From Methanobrevibacter smithii ATCC 35061 (GTDB lineage: Archaea; Methanobacteriota; Methanobacteria; Methanobacteriales; Methanobacteriaceae), in NCBI RefSeq assembly GCF_000016525.1, contig NC_009515.1, positions 1,328,501-1,392,500 on the forward strand: a stretch of DNA of 64,000 nt. Direction: 5' to 3'. Every line of letters begins with the position of its first letter. Within the stretch, counting starts at the first letter, position 1. The position numbers and the translations under genes were made by a program. Positions 1 through 9,344 of this stretch are shown in pieces. Below the pieces are notes generated by a model, which saw nothing but the letters and a program-made list of their open reading frames with translations, searched no databases and was not told the DNA's origin.

Positions 1-1
1 T

Positions 2-400
2 GGATTTAATGAATCAGATAAAGTAGCTATTGACTATTCACCTTTAAAAAAGAATAATCTTGAATTCAGCCTGGAAAAATTTGATAATATATCTAAGCTG
101 CGTTTTGACCCTTTGGAAGGCAGTTTTGTTAAGTGTAGGATAACTAATAATTTACCGATAAGTGATGCAAATTGTGATAACTCAGTTGATGATGACTGTC
201 AGATATTTACTAATTTGGATCCATATTATGTTTTGGATGCTGATTTTAGTGATATTTCAAGTATTCAAATTAATTTTGATTTGGAAATCTTAACTAATGA
301 TGATATTGCTAATTTATTTAGACAAAAGGACAATATTATAAATGATTTGCAAGTAAAACCTAAAAAAAGGAAATTTAGCTTTTTCAATAAAAAGGAGTAA
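2..400 (+). CDS. C-terminal end of a surface-polysaccharide protein, probably a glycosyltransferase (partial)
   Basis: The reading frame is open from the left edge to the TAA at 398-400, so only the last 132 residues of a longer protein are visible. The stretch LRFDPLEG followed by a VKCRI strand resembles the beta-rich tail found after glycosyltransferase domains in archaeal and bacterial cell-surface clusters. The last 15 or so residues are very basic (KPKKRKFSFF), which could bind the membrane surface. No catalytic motif lies in the visible part. The gene ends 6 bases before the next glycosyltransferase, so it probably belongs to the same operon. The glycosyltransferase call rests mainly on context. 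Confidence 0.55.
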   Translation, partial: GFNESDKVAIDYSPLKKNNLEFSLEKFDNISKLRFDPLEGSFVKCRITNNLPISDANCDNSVDDDCQIFTNLDPYYVLDADFSDISSIQINFDLEILTNDDIANLFRQKDNIINDLQVKPKKRKFSFFNKKE

Positions 401-406
401 TTTTCA

Positions 407-1945
407 ATGTCTGATATTTCATATTCAAAATTTTTAATTAAATCTAAATTCAATCCAAAAAAAGCAAAAAAATACATGGAAAGCTATGATAAGATAATGG
501 AATCAGGATTATTTGATAAAAATTATTATCTTAAAGCGTATCCGCACATTGCTAAATCTGGAATGGATCCTTTGGTTCATTATTTATTTTATGGATATAA
601 GGAAGATAAAAATCCTTCTGCTCAGTTTAATTTAAAAAGATATTTGGAAGAATATCCGGAAATTAAAAAAATGGGATTAAATCCTTTAGTTCACTATATT
701 GACAATGATCATGAAGGTTTTACTTTGGAAGAAAATCCTTTTGTGGCACGCAGAAAGAAAATATTGGATACCAACTCTTTATTTTTAGCTGATTATAGCT
801 TTGATAGCGAACCTTTAGTTTCAATTATAATTTTAAACAGAAACGGTTTAGGACATTTGCAAAGATTATTTGCAGATTTTGATAAGAAAACAAATTATTC
901 AAACTATGAAATTATTGTAGTTGATAATGCGTCCTGTGATAAGTCTGTTGAGTATTTGCACTCTTTGGATTTGCCAATTAGAGTTATTGAAAACAGTGAA
1001 AATGTCAGCTTTTCAAAAGGAAACAATGATGCAGCTAAAATAGCTAATGGGGAGTATTTGATTTTATTGAATAATGATATTGAACCGACATACGGATGGC
1101 TTAATGAAATGGTTGGAACCGTCTTAAATAATGAAAATGTAGGTTCTGTTGGAGCCAAATTAATATTTCCTTACTATGAAGATATGGAAAGCCAGGGAAA
1201 ATCATTTTCAATTCAGCATGCAGGAGTAAAATTTAGAGAAGAAAGAACACCTTATATTTATGGGCCATATCATGAGCATATGTATTTAACAATGCTTTTT
1301 TCAGATGAGTTAAATCATCAAAAAGAAGTGATTTCAAATACTGCCGCATGTTTATTGGTTCCAAAAGAAGTTTATTTTGAATTGGACGGGCTGGATGAAC
1401 AGTATATTTATGGATATGAAGACATTGACTTTGCATTTAAGTTATACAAGGCAGGATATAAAACAATCTACAATCCTGCAGTGTTACTCTTCCATCATGA
1501 ATCAGCAACAAGACATGAAGATGATGACAGGAAAAATCAGCTGAATTATCACAATATAATGCACTTTGCTGATAAGTGGGGAGACTTCATTTTTAAGGAA
1601 ATTTTAAAGGATAAAATTGAGGCAAATAACTTTTTCACAAATAAAAAACTGGATTTCACGATTGTAGGTAAAAATAATGATTTAGTAAAAAAAGCAGTTT
1701 TTAAATTAAACAGTGAGGGTTATAATGTTAAACTTGTTCCCAATATTGGTGATTTGGACATCGGCCAGGACTGTGATATTTTAATATCAACTGAAAAGGA
1801 ATATGATATTAAAAATGTAAGCTCAAGACTTAATTTAATAAAAATTTTAATATCTGATGAAGATAATGATGGTTATGACATGGTTTTAAGTGAAAATGAC
1901 TTTGAATTTAATCTTTTAGATAAAATTAAAGAAAAATATTTGTGA
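407..1945 (+). CDS. GT2-family glycosyltransferase with N-terminal HY/G repeats
   Basis: This 512-residue protein would transfer a sugar from a nucleotide donor to a growing surface glycan. Two repeats of the type FDxxYYLxxYP...DPLVHYLxxG occupy residues 34-69 and 74-105. A GT-A/GT2 domain starts near residue 136 (EPLVSIIILNRNG), with the acidic donor/metal motif LLNNDIEP near 221-228 and a later YGYEDIDFAFK acid motif. Residues 400-512 form an extra alpha/beta domain, also present in the paralogue at 10805. The gene ends 4 bases before the next start. Donor and acceptor sugars cannot be read from the sequence. Confidence 0.85.
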   Translation: MSDISYSKFLIKSKFNPKKAKKYMESYDKIMESGLFDKNYYLKAYPHIAKSGMDPLVHYLFYGYKEDKNPSAQFNLKRYLEEYPEIKKMGLNPLVHYIDNDHEGFTLEENPFVARRKKILDTNSLFLADYSFDSEPLVSIIILNRNGLGHLQRLFADFDKKTNYSNYEIIVVDNASCDKSVEYLHSLDLPIRVIENSENVSFSKGNNDAAKIANGEYLILLNNDIEPTYGWLNEMVGTVLNNENVGSVGAKLIFPYYEDMESQGKSFSIQHAGVKFREERTPYIYGPYHEHMYLTMLFSDELNHQKEVISNTAACLLVPKEVYFELDGLDEQYIYGYEDIDFAFKLYKAGYKTIYNPAVLLFHHESATRHEDDDRKNQLNYHNIMHFADKWGDFIFKEILKDKIEANNFFTNKKLDFTIVGKNNDLVKKAVFKLNSEGYNVKLVPNIGDLDIGQDCDILISTEKEYDIKNVSSRLNLIKILISDEDNDGYDMVLSENDFEFNLLDKIKEKYL

Positions 1946-1949
1946 TACT

Positions 1950-4517
1950 ATGAGTTATGAGGAAATTTATGAAACATATCAGGAAGTTGCAAAGGAGCAT
2001 ATCAACAGGGATTTATTTAATCATTCCTCAGAAGATGCGGCTGAAACAATTGAAGATATTAAAAATAATAAAATAGCTATTTATACAGCTTTCACAGGTG
2101 ATTATGATACTCTAAAAGAACCTGAAGTAATTGATGAAAACTGTGATTACATATGTTTTACAGATAACCCTAATTTGGAGTCTGACACTTGGAAAATTAT
2201 TCAAATGGAAGAAACTACCTTAGACAATAATAGGAAAGCCAAACAATATAAATTACTTCCTCATAAATATTTAAAAGATTACAAATACAGTTTTTGGCTG
2301 GATGGGACATTTAGAATAAAAGGAAGCATCAGGGAATATATCTACAAAAACATCAGGGCTTCCTCTCCAATGCTTTGTGTAGTTCACACAGAAAGGGACT
2401 GTGTTTACGAGGAATACGAAGCTTCTAAAATAATTCCAAGATATCCTCGTGCTGTAATGGAAGAACAGATTAATTATTATAAAAGTCAGGGGTTCCCGGA
2501 AAAATACGGATTGGGAGTAATGGGAGCTATTTTCAGAAAACACAATGATTCCTTAGTTATTAAAGTCATGGAAGATTGGTGGAATGAAAATATCAGGTTT
2601 ACAAATCAGGACCAGCTTAGTTTTGCATATGTATGTTGGAAAAATGATTTCCATCCGTCAGTTAGTTTAATTTATTACTGGGACAATGAATACTGGGCCA
2701 AAGACAAGGGCAATTACCACCATAAGGTAGTGTTTTCAATGCCTATAACCAGTGATAACCTGAGAGCTAAAATAGGAACTCAGGTAGAAAATATGGACAT
2801 TGGGGATACAATCGAGCTTTCAAAAGAAGAAATGTATCTTTTAATTAATGATGTAAAAGGAATGGCAGGTTATAGAATAGATACTGCAGGCAGAGTGGGA
2901 TACCTGCAAAATGAATATAATACCTTTTTAAATTCCAATTCATTAAAGCTTACAAAACCGTTAAGAGTAGCTGGAGATGTAGCTAGAAAAGTTAAGAATA
3001 ACCATTTCTTAAAATTCGCCAAACATAAAAATGCAGAAGAAAACATTAATATTTATGATACTATAAAACATTTTGGCATTTTTGACGAGGCAGAATACAA
3101 AAAATTGCATGGGGAGGTTGGAGATGCTGTTTTACATTTTATAGAAGAAGGTTCAAAAACAGACAGCATTGATGATAAATTAAAATATATCAATTCAATA
3201 TTTGATTTATATTATTATATCAGCTCAAACAATCTTTCAGCTGATGAAGACCCTCTTATTCATTATATAACTAAAGGTTTTGATAAAAAATTAGCTATTA
3301 ATAGAAATTATCCTCATTTTGTCGAGTATTTGCATGGAAATTTACATGAGCAGTTAGATGCTTTTGTCACTAAAAGAATAAAAGAAAAACTGGCTGATGA
3401 GAGTTATATTTCAGATTCAAAAATTTTAATTGATTATATTCATACAAATCATGAATTTAAAACAGATACAATTAAAGTGGGAGTATTTTTAGAGGATAAT
3501 TTTGATAATATGAATGCATGTCCATTTATAAGGATTCATTCATTGTTTAAAGAGTTAAGCAAAAGCGGAGACTATCATTTCTTTGTTTATGGTCAGGAAA
3601 TTCTACCTTTAATTGATGTGAATCAAATAATCAAATCAAAAATCTTTGATGTAATTGTAATTCAAAGAGTAAATCCGTTTTCCACTAAACTAGCTAAAAA
3701 AGCTAAACAGCATGGAATTAAATTGGTTTATGAAACTGATGATGACTTTTTGGATATGAATTCGTCCAATCCCTCATTTAACTATATTCAGGGTAATTTG
3801 GCAAATATTAAAAAGCTGGTTTCTGCAGCTGATGAAATAGTTGTAAGTACTTCAGAGCTTAAAAGACGTTTCGATAACCTGAATTTGTCCAGCAATGTAA
3901 CAATCATTAGAAATTACTACTTGGATAATGTATTGCCATTAAAAGAATTTTCATATAGTGGCAATCAGTATGTAAAAATAGGTTACTTTGGAACAATGAC
4001 TCATAATAATGATTTGGAGCTTATTCATAATGTTATATTAAGATTAAAAGATATTTTCTCTAAAAAAGGTATTCAGGTTGATTTGGAAGTCATTGGAGCA
4101 TCTATTGATGAAAATGTAGACTGGTTCAATGTTAAAAAAATGCCGTATTATCCAATGTCAATGGCTACATTTATGAAGTGGATATCTGTCAGGGCGAACT
4201 GGGATATTGGAATAATTCCATTAGTTAACACAGAATTCAATAAATGCAAAAGTGAGTTAAAATACATTGAATTTACAGCTCTTGGAGTTCCGATAGTAGC
4301 TAGTGATGTTGATGCATATAAAGGTACTGTTGAAGAAGGAGTAACTGGATTTTTAGCCAATAGTGAAGATGAGTGGGTAAATAAATTATCTATGTTGATT
4401 GAAAATCCGAAACTTAGACATGGAATATTAAACAATGCACGTGATGATATTTTGAAAAACTATGATTTAAGATCCCGTGCAAAACAGTGGGATGAAATTT
4501 TTAAGAGGGTGTCCTGA
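1950..4517 (+). CDS. Two-enzyme fusion: DUF616-type transferase plus GT4-type glycosyltransferase
   Basis: The 855-residue protein has three parts. Residues about 40-260 match the DUF616 glycosyltransferase-like family (YTAFTGDYDTLKEPE, CDYICFTDNP, SFWLDGTFRI, NQDQLSFAYV). Residues about 355-460 carry degenerate copies of the HY/G repeat (GIFDEAEY; DPLIHYITKGF). Residues about 507-850 are a GT4/GT1-type glycosyltransferase (GVFLEDNFDN, VYETDDDFLDM, IGYFGTMTH, KCKSELKYIEFTALGVPIVAS). The first part is very similar to the separate gene at 9772 and the last to the separate gene at 6980, so this looks like a fusion of two activities acting on the same glycan. Substrates are unknown. Confidence 0.82.
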   Translation: MSYEEIYETYQEVAKEHINRDLFNHSSEDAAETIEDIKNNKIAIYTAFTGDYDTLKEPEVIDENCDYICFTDNPNLESDTWKIIQMEETTLDNNRKAKQYKLLPHKYLKDYKYSFWLDGTFRIKGSIREYIYKNIRASSPMLCVVHTERDCVYEEYEASKIIPRYPRAVMEEQINYYKSQGFPEKYGLGVMGAIFRKHNDSLVIKVMEDWWNENIRFTNQDQLSFAYVCWKNDFHPSVSLIYYWDNEYWAKDKGNYHHKVVFSMPITSDNLRAKIGTQVENMDIGDTIELSKEEMYLLINDVKGMAGYRIDTAGRVGYLQNEYNTFLNSNSLKLTKPLRVAGDVARKVKNNHFLKFAKHKNAEENINIYDTIKHFGIFDEAEYKKLHGEVGDAVLHFIEEGSKTDSIDDKLKYINSIFDLYYYISSNNLSADEDPLIHYITKGFDKKLAINRNYPHFVEYLHGNLHEQLDAFVTKRIKEKLADESYISDSKILIDYIHTNHEFKTDTIKVGVFLEDNFDNMNACPFIRIHSLFKELSKSGDYHFFVYGQEILPLIDVNQIIKSKIFDVIVIQRVNPFSTKLAKKAKQHGIKLVYETDDDFLDMNSSNPSFNYIQGNLANIKKLVSAADEIVVSTSELKRRFDNLNLSSNVTIIRNYYLDNVLPLKEFSYSGNQYVKIGYFGTMTHNNDLELIHNVILRLKDIFSKKGIQVDLEVIGASIDENVDWFNVKKMPYYPMSMATFMKWISVRANWDIGIIPLVNTEFNKCKSELKYIEFTALGVPIVASDVDAYKGTVEEGVTGFLANSEDEWVNKLSMLIENPKLRHGILNNARDDILKNYDLRSRAKQWDEIFKRVS

Positions 4518-4585
4518 TAAAAAAGTTTTTTATTAATGGAAAATTGATATTATTTCGTAAATTGTTTTAATTTCTTAAATAAAAG

Positions 4586-4614
4586 TTATATACTAATAAA
4601 ATTTATAATGGAGG
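4586..4614 (+). promoter_or_regulatory. TATA-like box and Shine-Dalgarno of a truncated gene
   Basis: TTATATA at 4586-4592 is followed by GGAGG at 4610-4614 and an ATG at 4626. The signals look complete, but the ATG opens a 29-codon frame that is out of register with the regulator-like sequence following it. They appear to be the preserved 5' end of the pseudogene at 4626-5482. The TATA-to-start spacing would put transcription initiation close to the ribosome binding site, so whether it is active is uncertain. Confidence 0.4.
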
Positions 4615-4625
4615 TAATAAATTTA

Positions 4626-5482
4626 ATGTACTTGTTAAAGATAGGGATACATATAAGTTTACTACTGCAGGTGCATTATTTTTTACAGAGAATCCTAATA
4701 AATTTGATGGAATAGATGTAGGGGTTAAGCTTGCTCGTTTTGATGGAACTGATAAAACGATATTCATTGATAAAGCTACTTTGAATGGTTCTTTATTAAA
4801 AATATTAAATGAAATTGAATCTTTTTTTAAAAGAAACACTAGATATGCTACAAAAATTATCGGTTTTGAAAGGTATGATATACCGGAATATCCATACGAT
4901 GCTGTAAGAGAAGCAATTATTAATGCAATTGCTCATAGGGATTATGAAATTAAGGGAACTGATGTAACATTTTTTATTTATGATGATAGAATTGAAATTA
5001 TTAGTCCGGGGAATTTAAAGTTTCCATTAACCTTGAATAATCTAGAGGATGGTAATTCTGTTAGGAGAAATGAAATAATCTGTAATTTGTTTCATCATAC
5101 AAAGTATATGGAGCAATATGGAACTGGAATTGAAAGAATTAAGACAAAAATGATTGAACATGGCCTGCCTGCACCTAAATTTGAATTGAATGGAAATTTT
5201 TTTAAAGTAATATTATATGGGCCTGGAGAAAATATTCTTAAATTACAAGATTCAGTTCATGCTAATAAAATAGATCTTAAAAAATATGATTTAAATGATA
5301 GACAATATAAACTTTTAGAAATACTTTCTCAAAATAATGAAAATATTACAAATAAAGAATATAGAGAATTATTTGAAGTATCAAGATCCACAGCAGCAAG
5401 AGATTTAAGAAGATTGGTTGAATTAAATTTGATTCAAAAATATGAGATCAGTGGCAAAGAAGTTATTTATTCAATTAAATAA
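4626..5482 (+). pseudogene. N-terminally truncated AlbA-2/divergent-ATPase transcriptional regulator
   Basis: From 4625 the frame reads a typical internal segment of the Schlafen/AlbA_2-HATPase_c_4 regulator family: KFTTAGALFF, then YPYDAVREAIINAIAHRDYE, IEIISPGNLKFP, then an EQYGTGIERI glycine motif. It ends in a winged-helix segment (NKEYRELFEVSRSTAARDLRRL). Intact members are usually about 450-500 residues and start with an AlbA_2 DNA-binding domain. Here that domain is absent, and no ATG in this frame lies near the ribosome binding site. The only well-placed ATG (4626) is in another frame and stops after 29 codons. A deletion that fused the start region to the middle of the gene fits best. 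Translation from the internal TTG at 4781 could still give a 233-residue fragment. Confidence 0.65.
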
Positions 5483-5565
5483 TTCTTAGGAATGATATGT
5501 TGATTAAAGTAAAATGTTTGTTTATTATTTTTAAGTTTCTTTAAGTATCTGTAACATGATACACT

Positions 5566-5832
5566 CATGACACACTTAAATATTTTTTTTAAGTTTTATT
5601 ATATTTGAATGGAGCTTTTATTATTGTGTGTTGTGTTGTGTTTTTTATTATTTTTTTGAAGTTTTCTTTCAGTATTTGTGTGTGTCCTATGCATGACACA
5701 CTTAAATATTTTTTTTAAGTTTTATTATATTTGAATGGAGCTTTTATTATTGTGTGTTGTGTTGTGTTTTTTATTATTTTTTTGAAGTTTTCTTTTAGTA
5801 TTTCACTTTGATGAATCATGACACACTAAAAT
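5566..5832. repeat. 126-bp tandem repeat, two full copies plus a partial third
   Basis: A 111-bp block starting CATGACACACTTAAAT is present at 5566-5676 and again at 5692-5802 with a single visible difference (TTTCAG versus TTTTAG), a period of 126 bp. A third start (CATGACACAC) occurs at 5817. The 40 bases before the first copy look like a decayed unit. Each copy contains CTTAAA...TTTAAG followed by T-runs, and a TGTGTGTTGTGTTGTG tract. It lies between the 3' ends of two convergent genes, so it may help terminate both transcripts. The stretch 5483-5832 holds no gene that I can support. Confidence 0.85.
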
Positions 5833-6942
5833 TCAAATCTTTTTTTTCAATCTCTGTTTTATATTTTTAGTTTTATACTTAAACCAGCCTTTTGTAGTTT
5901 GCAGATTAGCTATCTGCTGGGTTTTATGAGCCAATTCAACTTCCAGCTGATGGATTCTATTTCTAAATAGCTGATAATCACCCATGAGACTGTAGGCTTC
6001 ATCCAGATTTCTGGCTCTTATCTGGGTTATTATACTTTTAATTGCATTATTTTCAGGAGTCGGATTAACATCACCCATTTCGTCAAATAATTTAAGTGAC
6101 TTATTTACCAGCTCCTTTTTATCTTCAAAGTCAATTGTTTCACTTAGAGCCACATCACTAATCCAGCAGCTTAAATGCTGGTTAAAAATAGTGTCGTAAT
6201 ATTTGCATGCATTGTTTTTCTTAAGTACATCTACTGTATTATTATATCCTTCAATTAATCCATCTAAATAATGCATTCCTTTAGATAAACTTGTTGAGCT
6301 GTTATCACCAGTTCTTAATCTGAAATTATAAACAATATCATTTATAAAGACTATTTTTGAGGCATTCACAAAAGCATCAATCATAAAAGTTAAATCTTCG
6401 GCAAAAACTCCTTCCGGAAAAGTTATTTCATTTTTATTAAGGAAATCTTTTGGAAATATCATTCTCCATATATTATTTATTGAAAAAAAGCGTAAATCTT
6501 CATCAATTGAATTTAAAACAACATCATGTGTAATCCAGTCTTCAGGAACTATTTTTTGCTCTCCAAATGTTTGGAATTTTCCGATAGCTACATCACATGA
6601 ATTTTCAGTAACTGCATTGTATAACTTTTCAACACTTTCGGGCAGGTAATTGTCGTCATGATCAATAAACATTATATATTCTGCTGTAGAATTGGCTATT
6701 CCTATGTTTCTGGCTCTTCCTGGTGTTCCTGTTTTTTTACCTGATTCGAAGGTTTTTATATTTTCATATTTTTCACAATAGTGGTTTATTAACTCCTGTG
6801 TGTTGTCAGTAGAGTAATCATCAACAATAATCAGTTCTATATTTTCAAATCCGATGCTCTGGTTCATAATTGAAGCTATTGTTGAATCTAAAAATTCTAC
6901 ACTATTGTATGTTGGAATAATAACAGTGACTTTATAAGACAT
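5833..6942 (-). CDS. GT2-family glycosyltransferase
   Basis: This 369-residue protein begins with a GT2 fold (VTVIIPTYNS at 5-14, IELIIVDDYSTDNT near 36-48) and has the metal/donor motif IDHDD at 93-97. It belongs to the same subfamily as the tandem pair at 13901 and 14949: similar length, the same GTPGRARN-type segment, and a similar helical C-terminal half. The last 40 residues are charged and helical (coiled-coil-like, then basic KQRLKKK), suggesting a protein or membrane contact. It is the only glycosyltransferase of the island on the minus strand, divergent from the gene at 6980 with only 37 bases between. The sugar is unknown. Confidence 0.85.
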   Translation of the reverse strand: MSYKVTVIIPTYNSVEFLDSTIASIMNQSIGFENIELIIVDDYSTDNTQELINHYCEKYENIKTFESGKKTGTPGRARNIGIANSTAEYIMFIDHDDNYLPESVEKLYNAVTENSCDVAIGKFQTFGEQKIVPEDWITHDVVLNSIDEDLRFFSINNIWRMIFPKDFLNKNEITFPEGVFAEDLTFMIDAFVNASKIVFINDIVYNFRLRTGDNSSTSLSKGMHYLDGLIEGYNNTVDVLKKNNACKYYDTIFNQHLSCWISDVALSETIDFEDKKELVNKSLKLFDEMGDVNPTPENNAIKSIITQIRARNLDEAYSLMGDYQLFRNRIHQLEVELAHKTQQIANLQTTKGWFKYKTKNIKQRLKKKI

Positions 6943-6979
6943 AAATTTATTTTTATGTTAAGGTATTATATAATATATT

Positions 6980-8518
6980 ATGAATTTGTCTAAATCAATT
7001 AAAAGCAATCCTTTGGCTTACATAGCCATGAAATCAAAAGCCAATCCTAAAAAGATTTCAATGTATAAAAAAATTTATTCAAGGATTAAAAATTTGGAAT
7101 TAATTGATAAAGACAAATATTTGGCTATTCATGATGACTGCAAAACTCAGGATATGGATGTTAACCTTCATTATCTCTATTATGGAGTTAAAGATGATTT
7201 GGCTACTCAGCAGTCATATATCACAGATGTATTTAACCTTGAATTTTATAAAAACAGATATAGTGTTGAAAATCCTGTTTTTGATTATGTTTTAGAAGGA
7301 TTTTTTAAAAACAATCAAATCAATGTTTTTGACAGTAGGTATGTCAATACACTTGAAACTCCTATCTTCAATCAGTATTATGGGGGTCAAAATGATAAAC
7401 TGCTTTCGGAAGTTAAAGATAATTGCTATATAACTGATAAGCGAACTTTAATTCCATATATTCAGCTTGAAAAACCTATATATTCAGATAAAATTAGAAT
7501 TGGTGTTTTTACAAATGATCCTTTTGAAAATTTGGCCCCATGTCCATATATCCGACTTCATGCCCCATTTAATCAGCTAAGCAAATCTGATAAATACACC
7601 TTTTTCATGTATGGTATGGATAGCTATGTTATGATGGATATAGACAATATTTTAAGGTCTAAGCTATTTGATATTGTTGTTGTCCAAAGAATTTTGCCGT
7701 TTTTGGATTTGTTACTGGCCAGATGCAAAAAGCATGGTATTAAAGTTGTTTATGAAACTGATGATGATTTGTTGGGTGTTGAAAAAAACAGTCCTTCTTT
7801 TGAATATGTTGACAGTGTCAGAAGTCAAATAACTAATTTCATTGATAATGCAGATGCAGTAACTGTTACCACTCCTAATTTAGCTTCCAAATTTGATTCA
7901 GATAAGACTATGATAATACATAATTATTATGTAAATACTGTTTTTGATGTTAAAAAAGATATTAAAAGAGGTGGTAAATTAAAGTTAGGGTATTATGGAA
8001 CATTAACTCATTCTAAAGATTTGTTTTTAATTAAAGATGTTATTTTAAAGCTTAAAGAAAAATATGATTTTGATTTTGAGGTAATCGGAGGCTTTAATGC
8101 AGAGGATAATGTATGTGAAGACTGGTATGATGCTGTTGAGCTTCCTTCAAATAATATGTGTTTTGAGGTATTTATGCCATGGCTTTCAAAAGTGGCTAAT
8201 TGGGATGTTGCATTAGTTCCTTTGGAGAATTCAAAATTTAATTTGGGAAAAAGTGAATTAAAATATATTGAATTGGCAGTATTGGGGATTCCAGGCGTTT
8301 ATAGTGATATGCCTGTTTATAATGGTGTGGTTAAAGATGGTATCAATGGTTTATTAGCGAAGGATACTGAAGAATGGGTTTTAAAAATTGAAAAATTGCT
8401 TTTGGATTTGTCTTTAAGAGAAAATATTCGTAAAAACGCTCTGGAGGATGTTTTAAAAAATTATTCTTTAGATGATGTTGTAAGTATGTGGGATGAACTA
8501 TTTTCAAAATTGATTTAA
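6980..8518 (+). CDS. GT4-type glycosyltransferase with N-terminal repeat region
   Basis: The 512-residue protein starts with a basic helix (MKSKANPKKI) and degenerate HY/G repeats to about residue 115 (IDKDKYL...NLHYLYYG). From about 171 it has a GT4-type transferase: IGVFTNDPFENLAPCPYIR, VVYETDDDLLG, KLGYYGTLTH, then GKSELKYIELAVLGIPGVYS. This region closely parallels the C-terminal part of the fusion protein at 1950, including the unusual ETDDD motif. It is transcribed away from the minus-strand GT2 gene and ends before a 540-base gap. Probable role: addition of one sugar in surface glycan synthesis. Confidence 0.82.
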   Translation: MNLSKSIKSNPLAYIAMKSKANPKKISMYKKIYSRIKNLELIDKDKYLAIHDDCKTQDMDVNLHYLYYGVKDDLATQQSYITDVFNLEFYKNRYSVENPVFDYVLEGFFKNNQINVFDSRYVNTLETPIFNQYYGGQNDKLLSEVKDNCYITDKRTLIPYIQLEKPIYSDKIRIGVFTNDPFENLAPCPYIRLHAPFNQLSKSDKYTFFMYGMDSYVMMDIDNILRSKLFDIVVVQRILPFLDLLLARCKKHGIKVVYETDDDLLGVEKNSPSFEYVDSVRSQITNFIDNADAVTVTTPNLASKFDSDKTMIIHNYYVNTVFDVKKDIKRGGKLKLGYYGTLTHSKDLFLIKDVILKLKEKYDFDFEVIGGFNAEDNVCEDWYDAVELPSNNMCFEVFMPWLSKVANWDVALVPLENSKFNLGKSELKYIELAVLGIPGVYSDMPVYNGVVKDGINGLLAKDTEEWVLKIEKLLLDLSLRENIRKNALEDVLKNYSLDDVVSMWDELFSKLI

Positions 8519-9059
8519 GTTTATTTAATATTTTATAAACTTTACTTGATTTTTCTTAAAAATTATTATAATAAATGATTTAGCTACTTATTTTGGACAT
8601 TATTTCCATAGTATAAAGTGTTTTTATATAGTTCTTTGTTTAATATATGTTAAACTGTATATTGTTGTTGTATATTTGCTTGCTAACTGTTTTAAACAAT
8701 AAGGTTAATTTAGTTTTATGTAAAATTTAATTTTATTTAGTTTCTATTTTCCCACAGTTTCGGATGTTTTAGTTGTTGCAGTATTTATTTAAGTATTAAT
8801 AATTGTTATAGCATTTATTATTTCAATAATTTAATTAAAATTCTTAATTAAATTATAATAAAAAGTATAATATTTTATTTCATTTTTAAAGCTTTTTCAG
8901 TTTCATATATTATTTTTAAATATATTAAAAAAATTAATTACTATATTTATACCATAATTTTATATACAATTAATTTTAAAGTTGATTAGTGTGGATTTTT
9001 TTATTATTGAATGTTATTCATAATGAAAAAATTTACATATATGGAATATGGTGATTTGA
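8519..9059. other. Long AT-rich intergenic region with one inverted repeat
   Basis: No coding sequence that I can support lies in these 541 bases. A perfect 13-bp inverted repeat (arms 8826-8838 and 8844-8856, 5-base loop AATTC) could form a hairpin. Its arms are only A and T, so chance is a real alternative. The right end carries the promoter of the gene at 9060. The rest is runs of A and T with frequent stops in all frames. Confidence 0.5.
8959..8966 (+). promoter_or_regulatory. TATA box for the tandem small membrane proteins
   Basis: TTTATATA lies about 100 bases before the ATG at 9060. An archaeal start 25-30 nt downstream would give a leader of about 70 nt, with GGTGA at 9050-9054 as ribosome binding site. 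This is a motif reading only. Confidence 0.4.
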
Positions 9060-9326
9060 ATGTTAGAAGAGTATATACCTTTTATAGGTTTATTAATTTT
9101 CGGTAATATTGAAAACTTAGTATTATCTTCACAAGGTGTGGTTGCCGGAGCAAATATTTTAAAATTAAGTATTTACAGTATTATTTGTGTTCTTATTTGG
9201 CTTATTGTAGGAACTGTAGGGGCTACTGTTGCTGCACAATATGCTAGTTTCATTGATTTTGTTGGCGGTCTTGCTATCTTTATATTAGGTCTTCAAGCAA
9301 TGTATGAATCCATTGCAAATAAATAG
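9060..9326 (+). CDS. Small three-helix membrane protein, first of a tandem pair
   Basis: This 88-residue protein has three predicted membrane segments at about 5-24, 34-58 and 61-84. The first is interrupted by polar residues (FGNIENLVLSSQG), as in substrate-binding helices of small transporters. It is clearly paralogous to the next gene: both share GLLIFGNIENL-L-S-QG, a WL(I/L)(V/I)GT segment and GGLAIFILG. The three-helix size and the glycine-rich last helix resemble half of a six-helix LysE/MntP-like transporter, but I do not recognise the family. The start is fixed by GGTGA at 9050-9054. No signal peptide is seen apart from the first helix. Confidence 0.7.
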   Translation: MLEEYIPFIGLLIFGNIENLVLSSQGVVAGANILKLSIYSIICVLIWLIVGTVGATVAAQYASFIDFVGGLAIFILGLQAMYESIANK

Positions 9327-9344
9327 TTAATAGGGGATTAAAAT

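Noticed and set aside
5566-5832. Possible CRISPR array
   Set aside because: There are only two full copies, the repeated unit is over 100 bp and the gap between copies is about 15 bp. There are no short regular repeats with unique spacers and no cas genes nearby.
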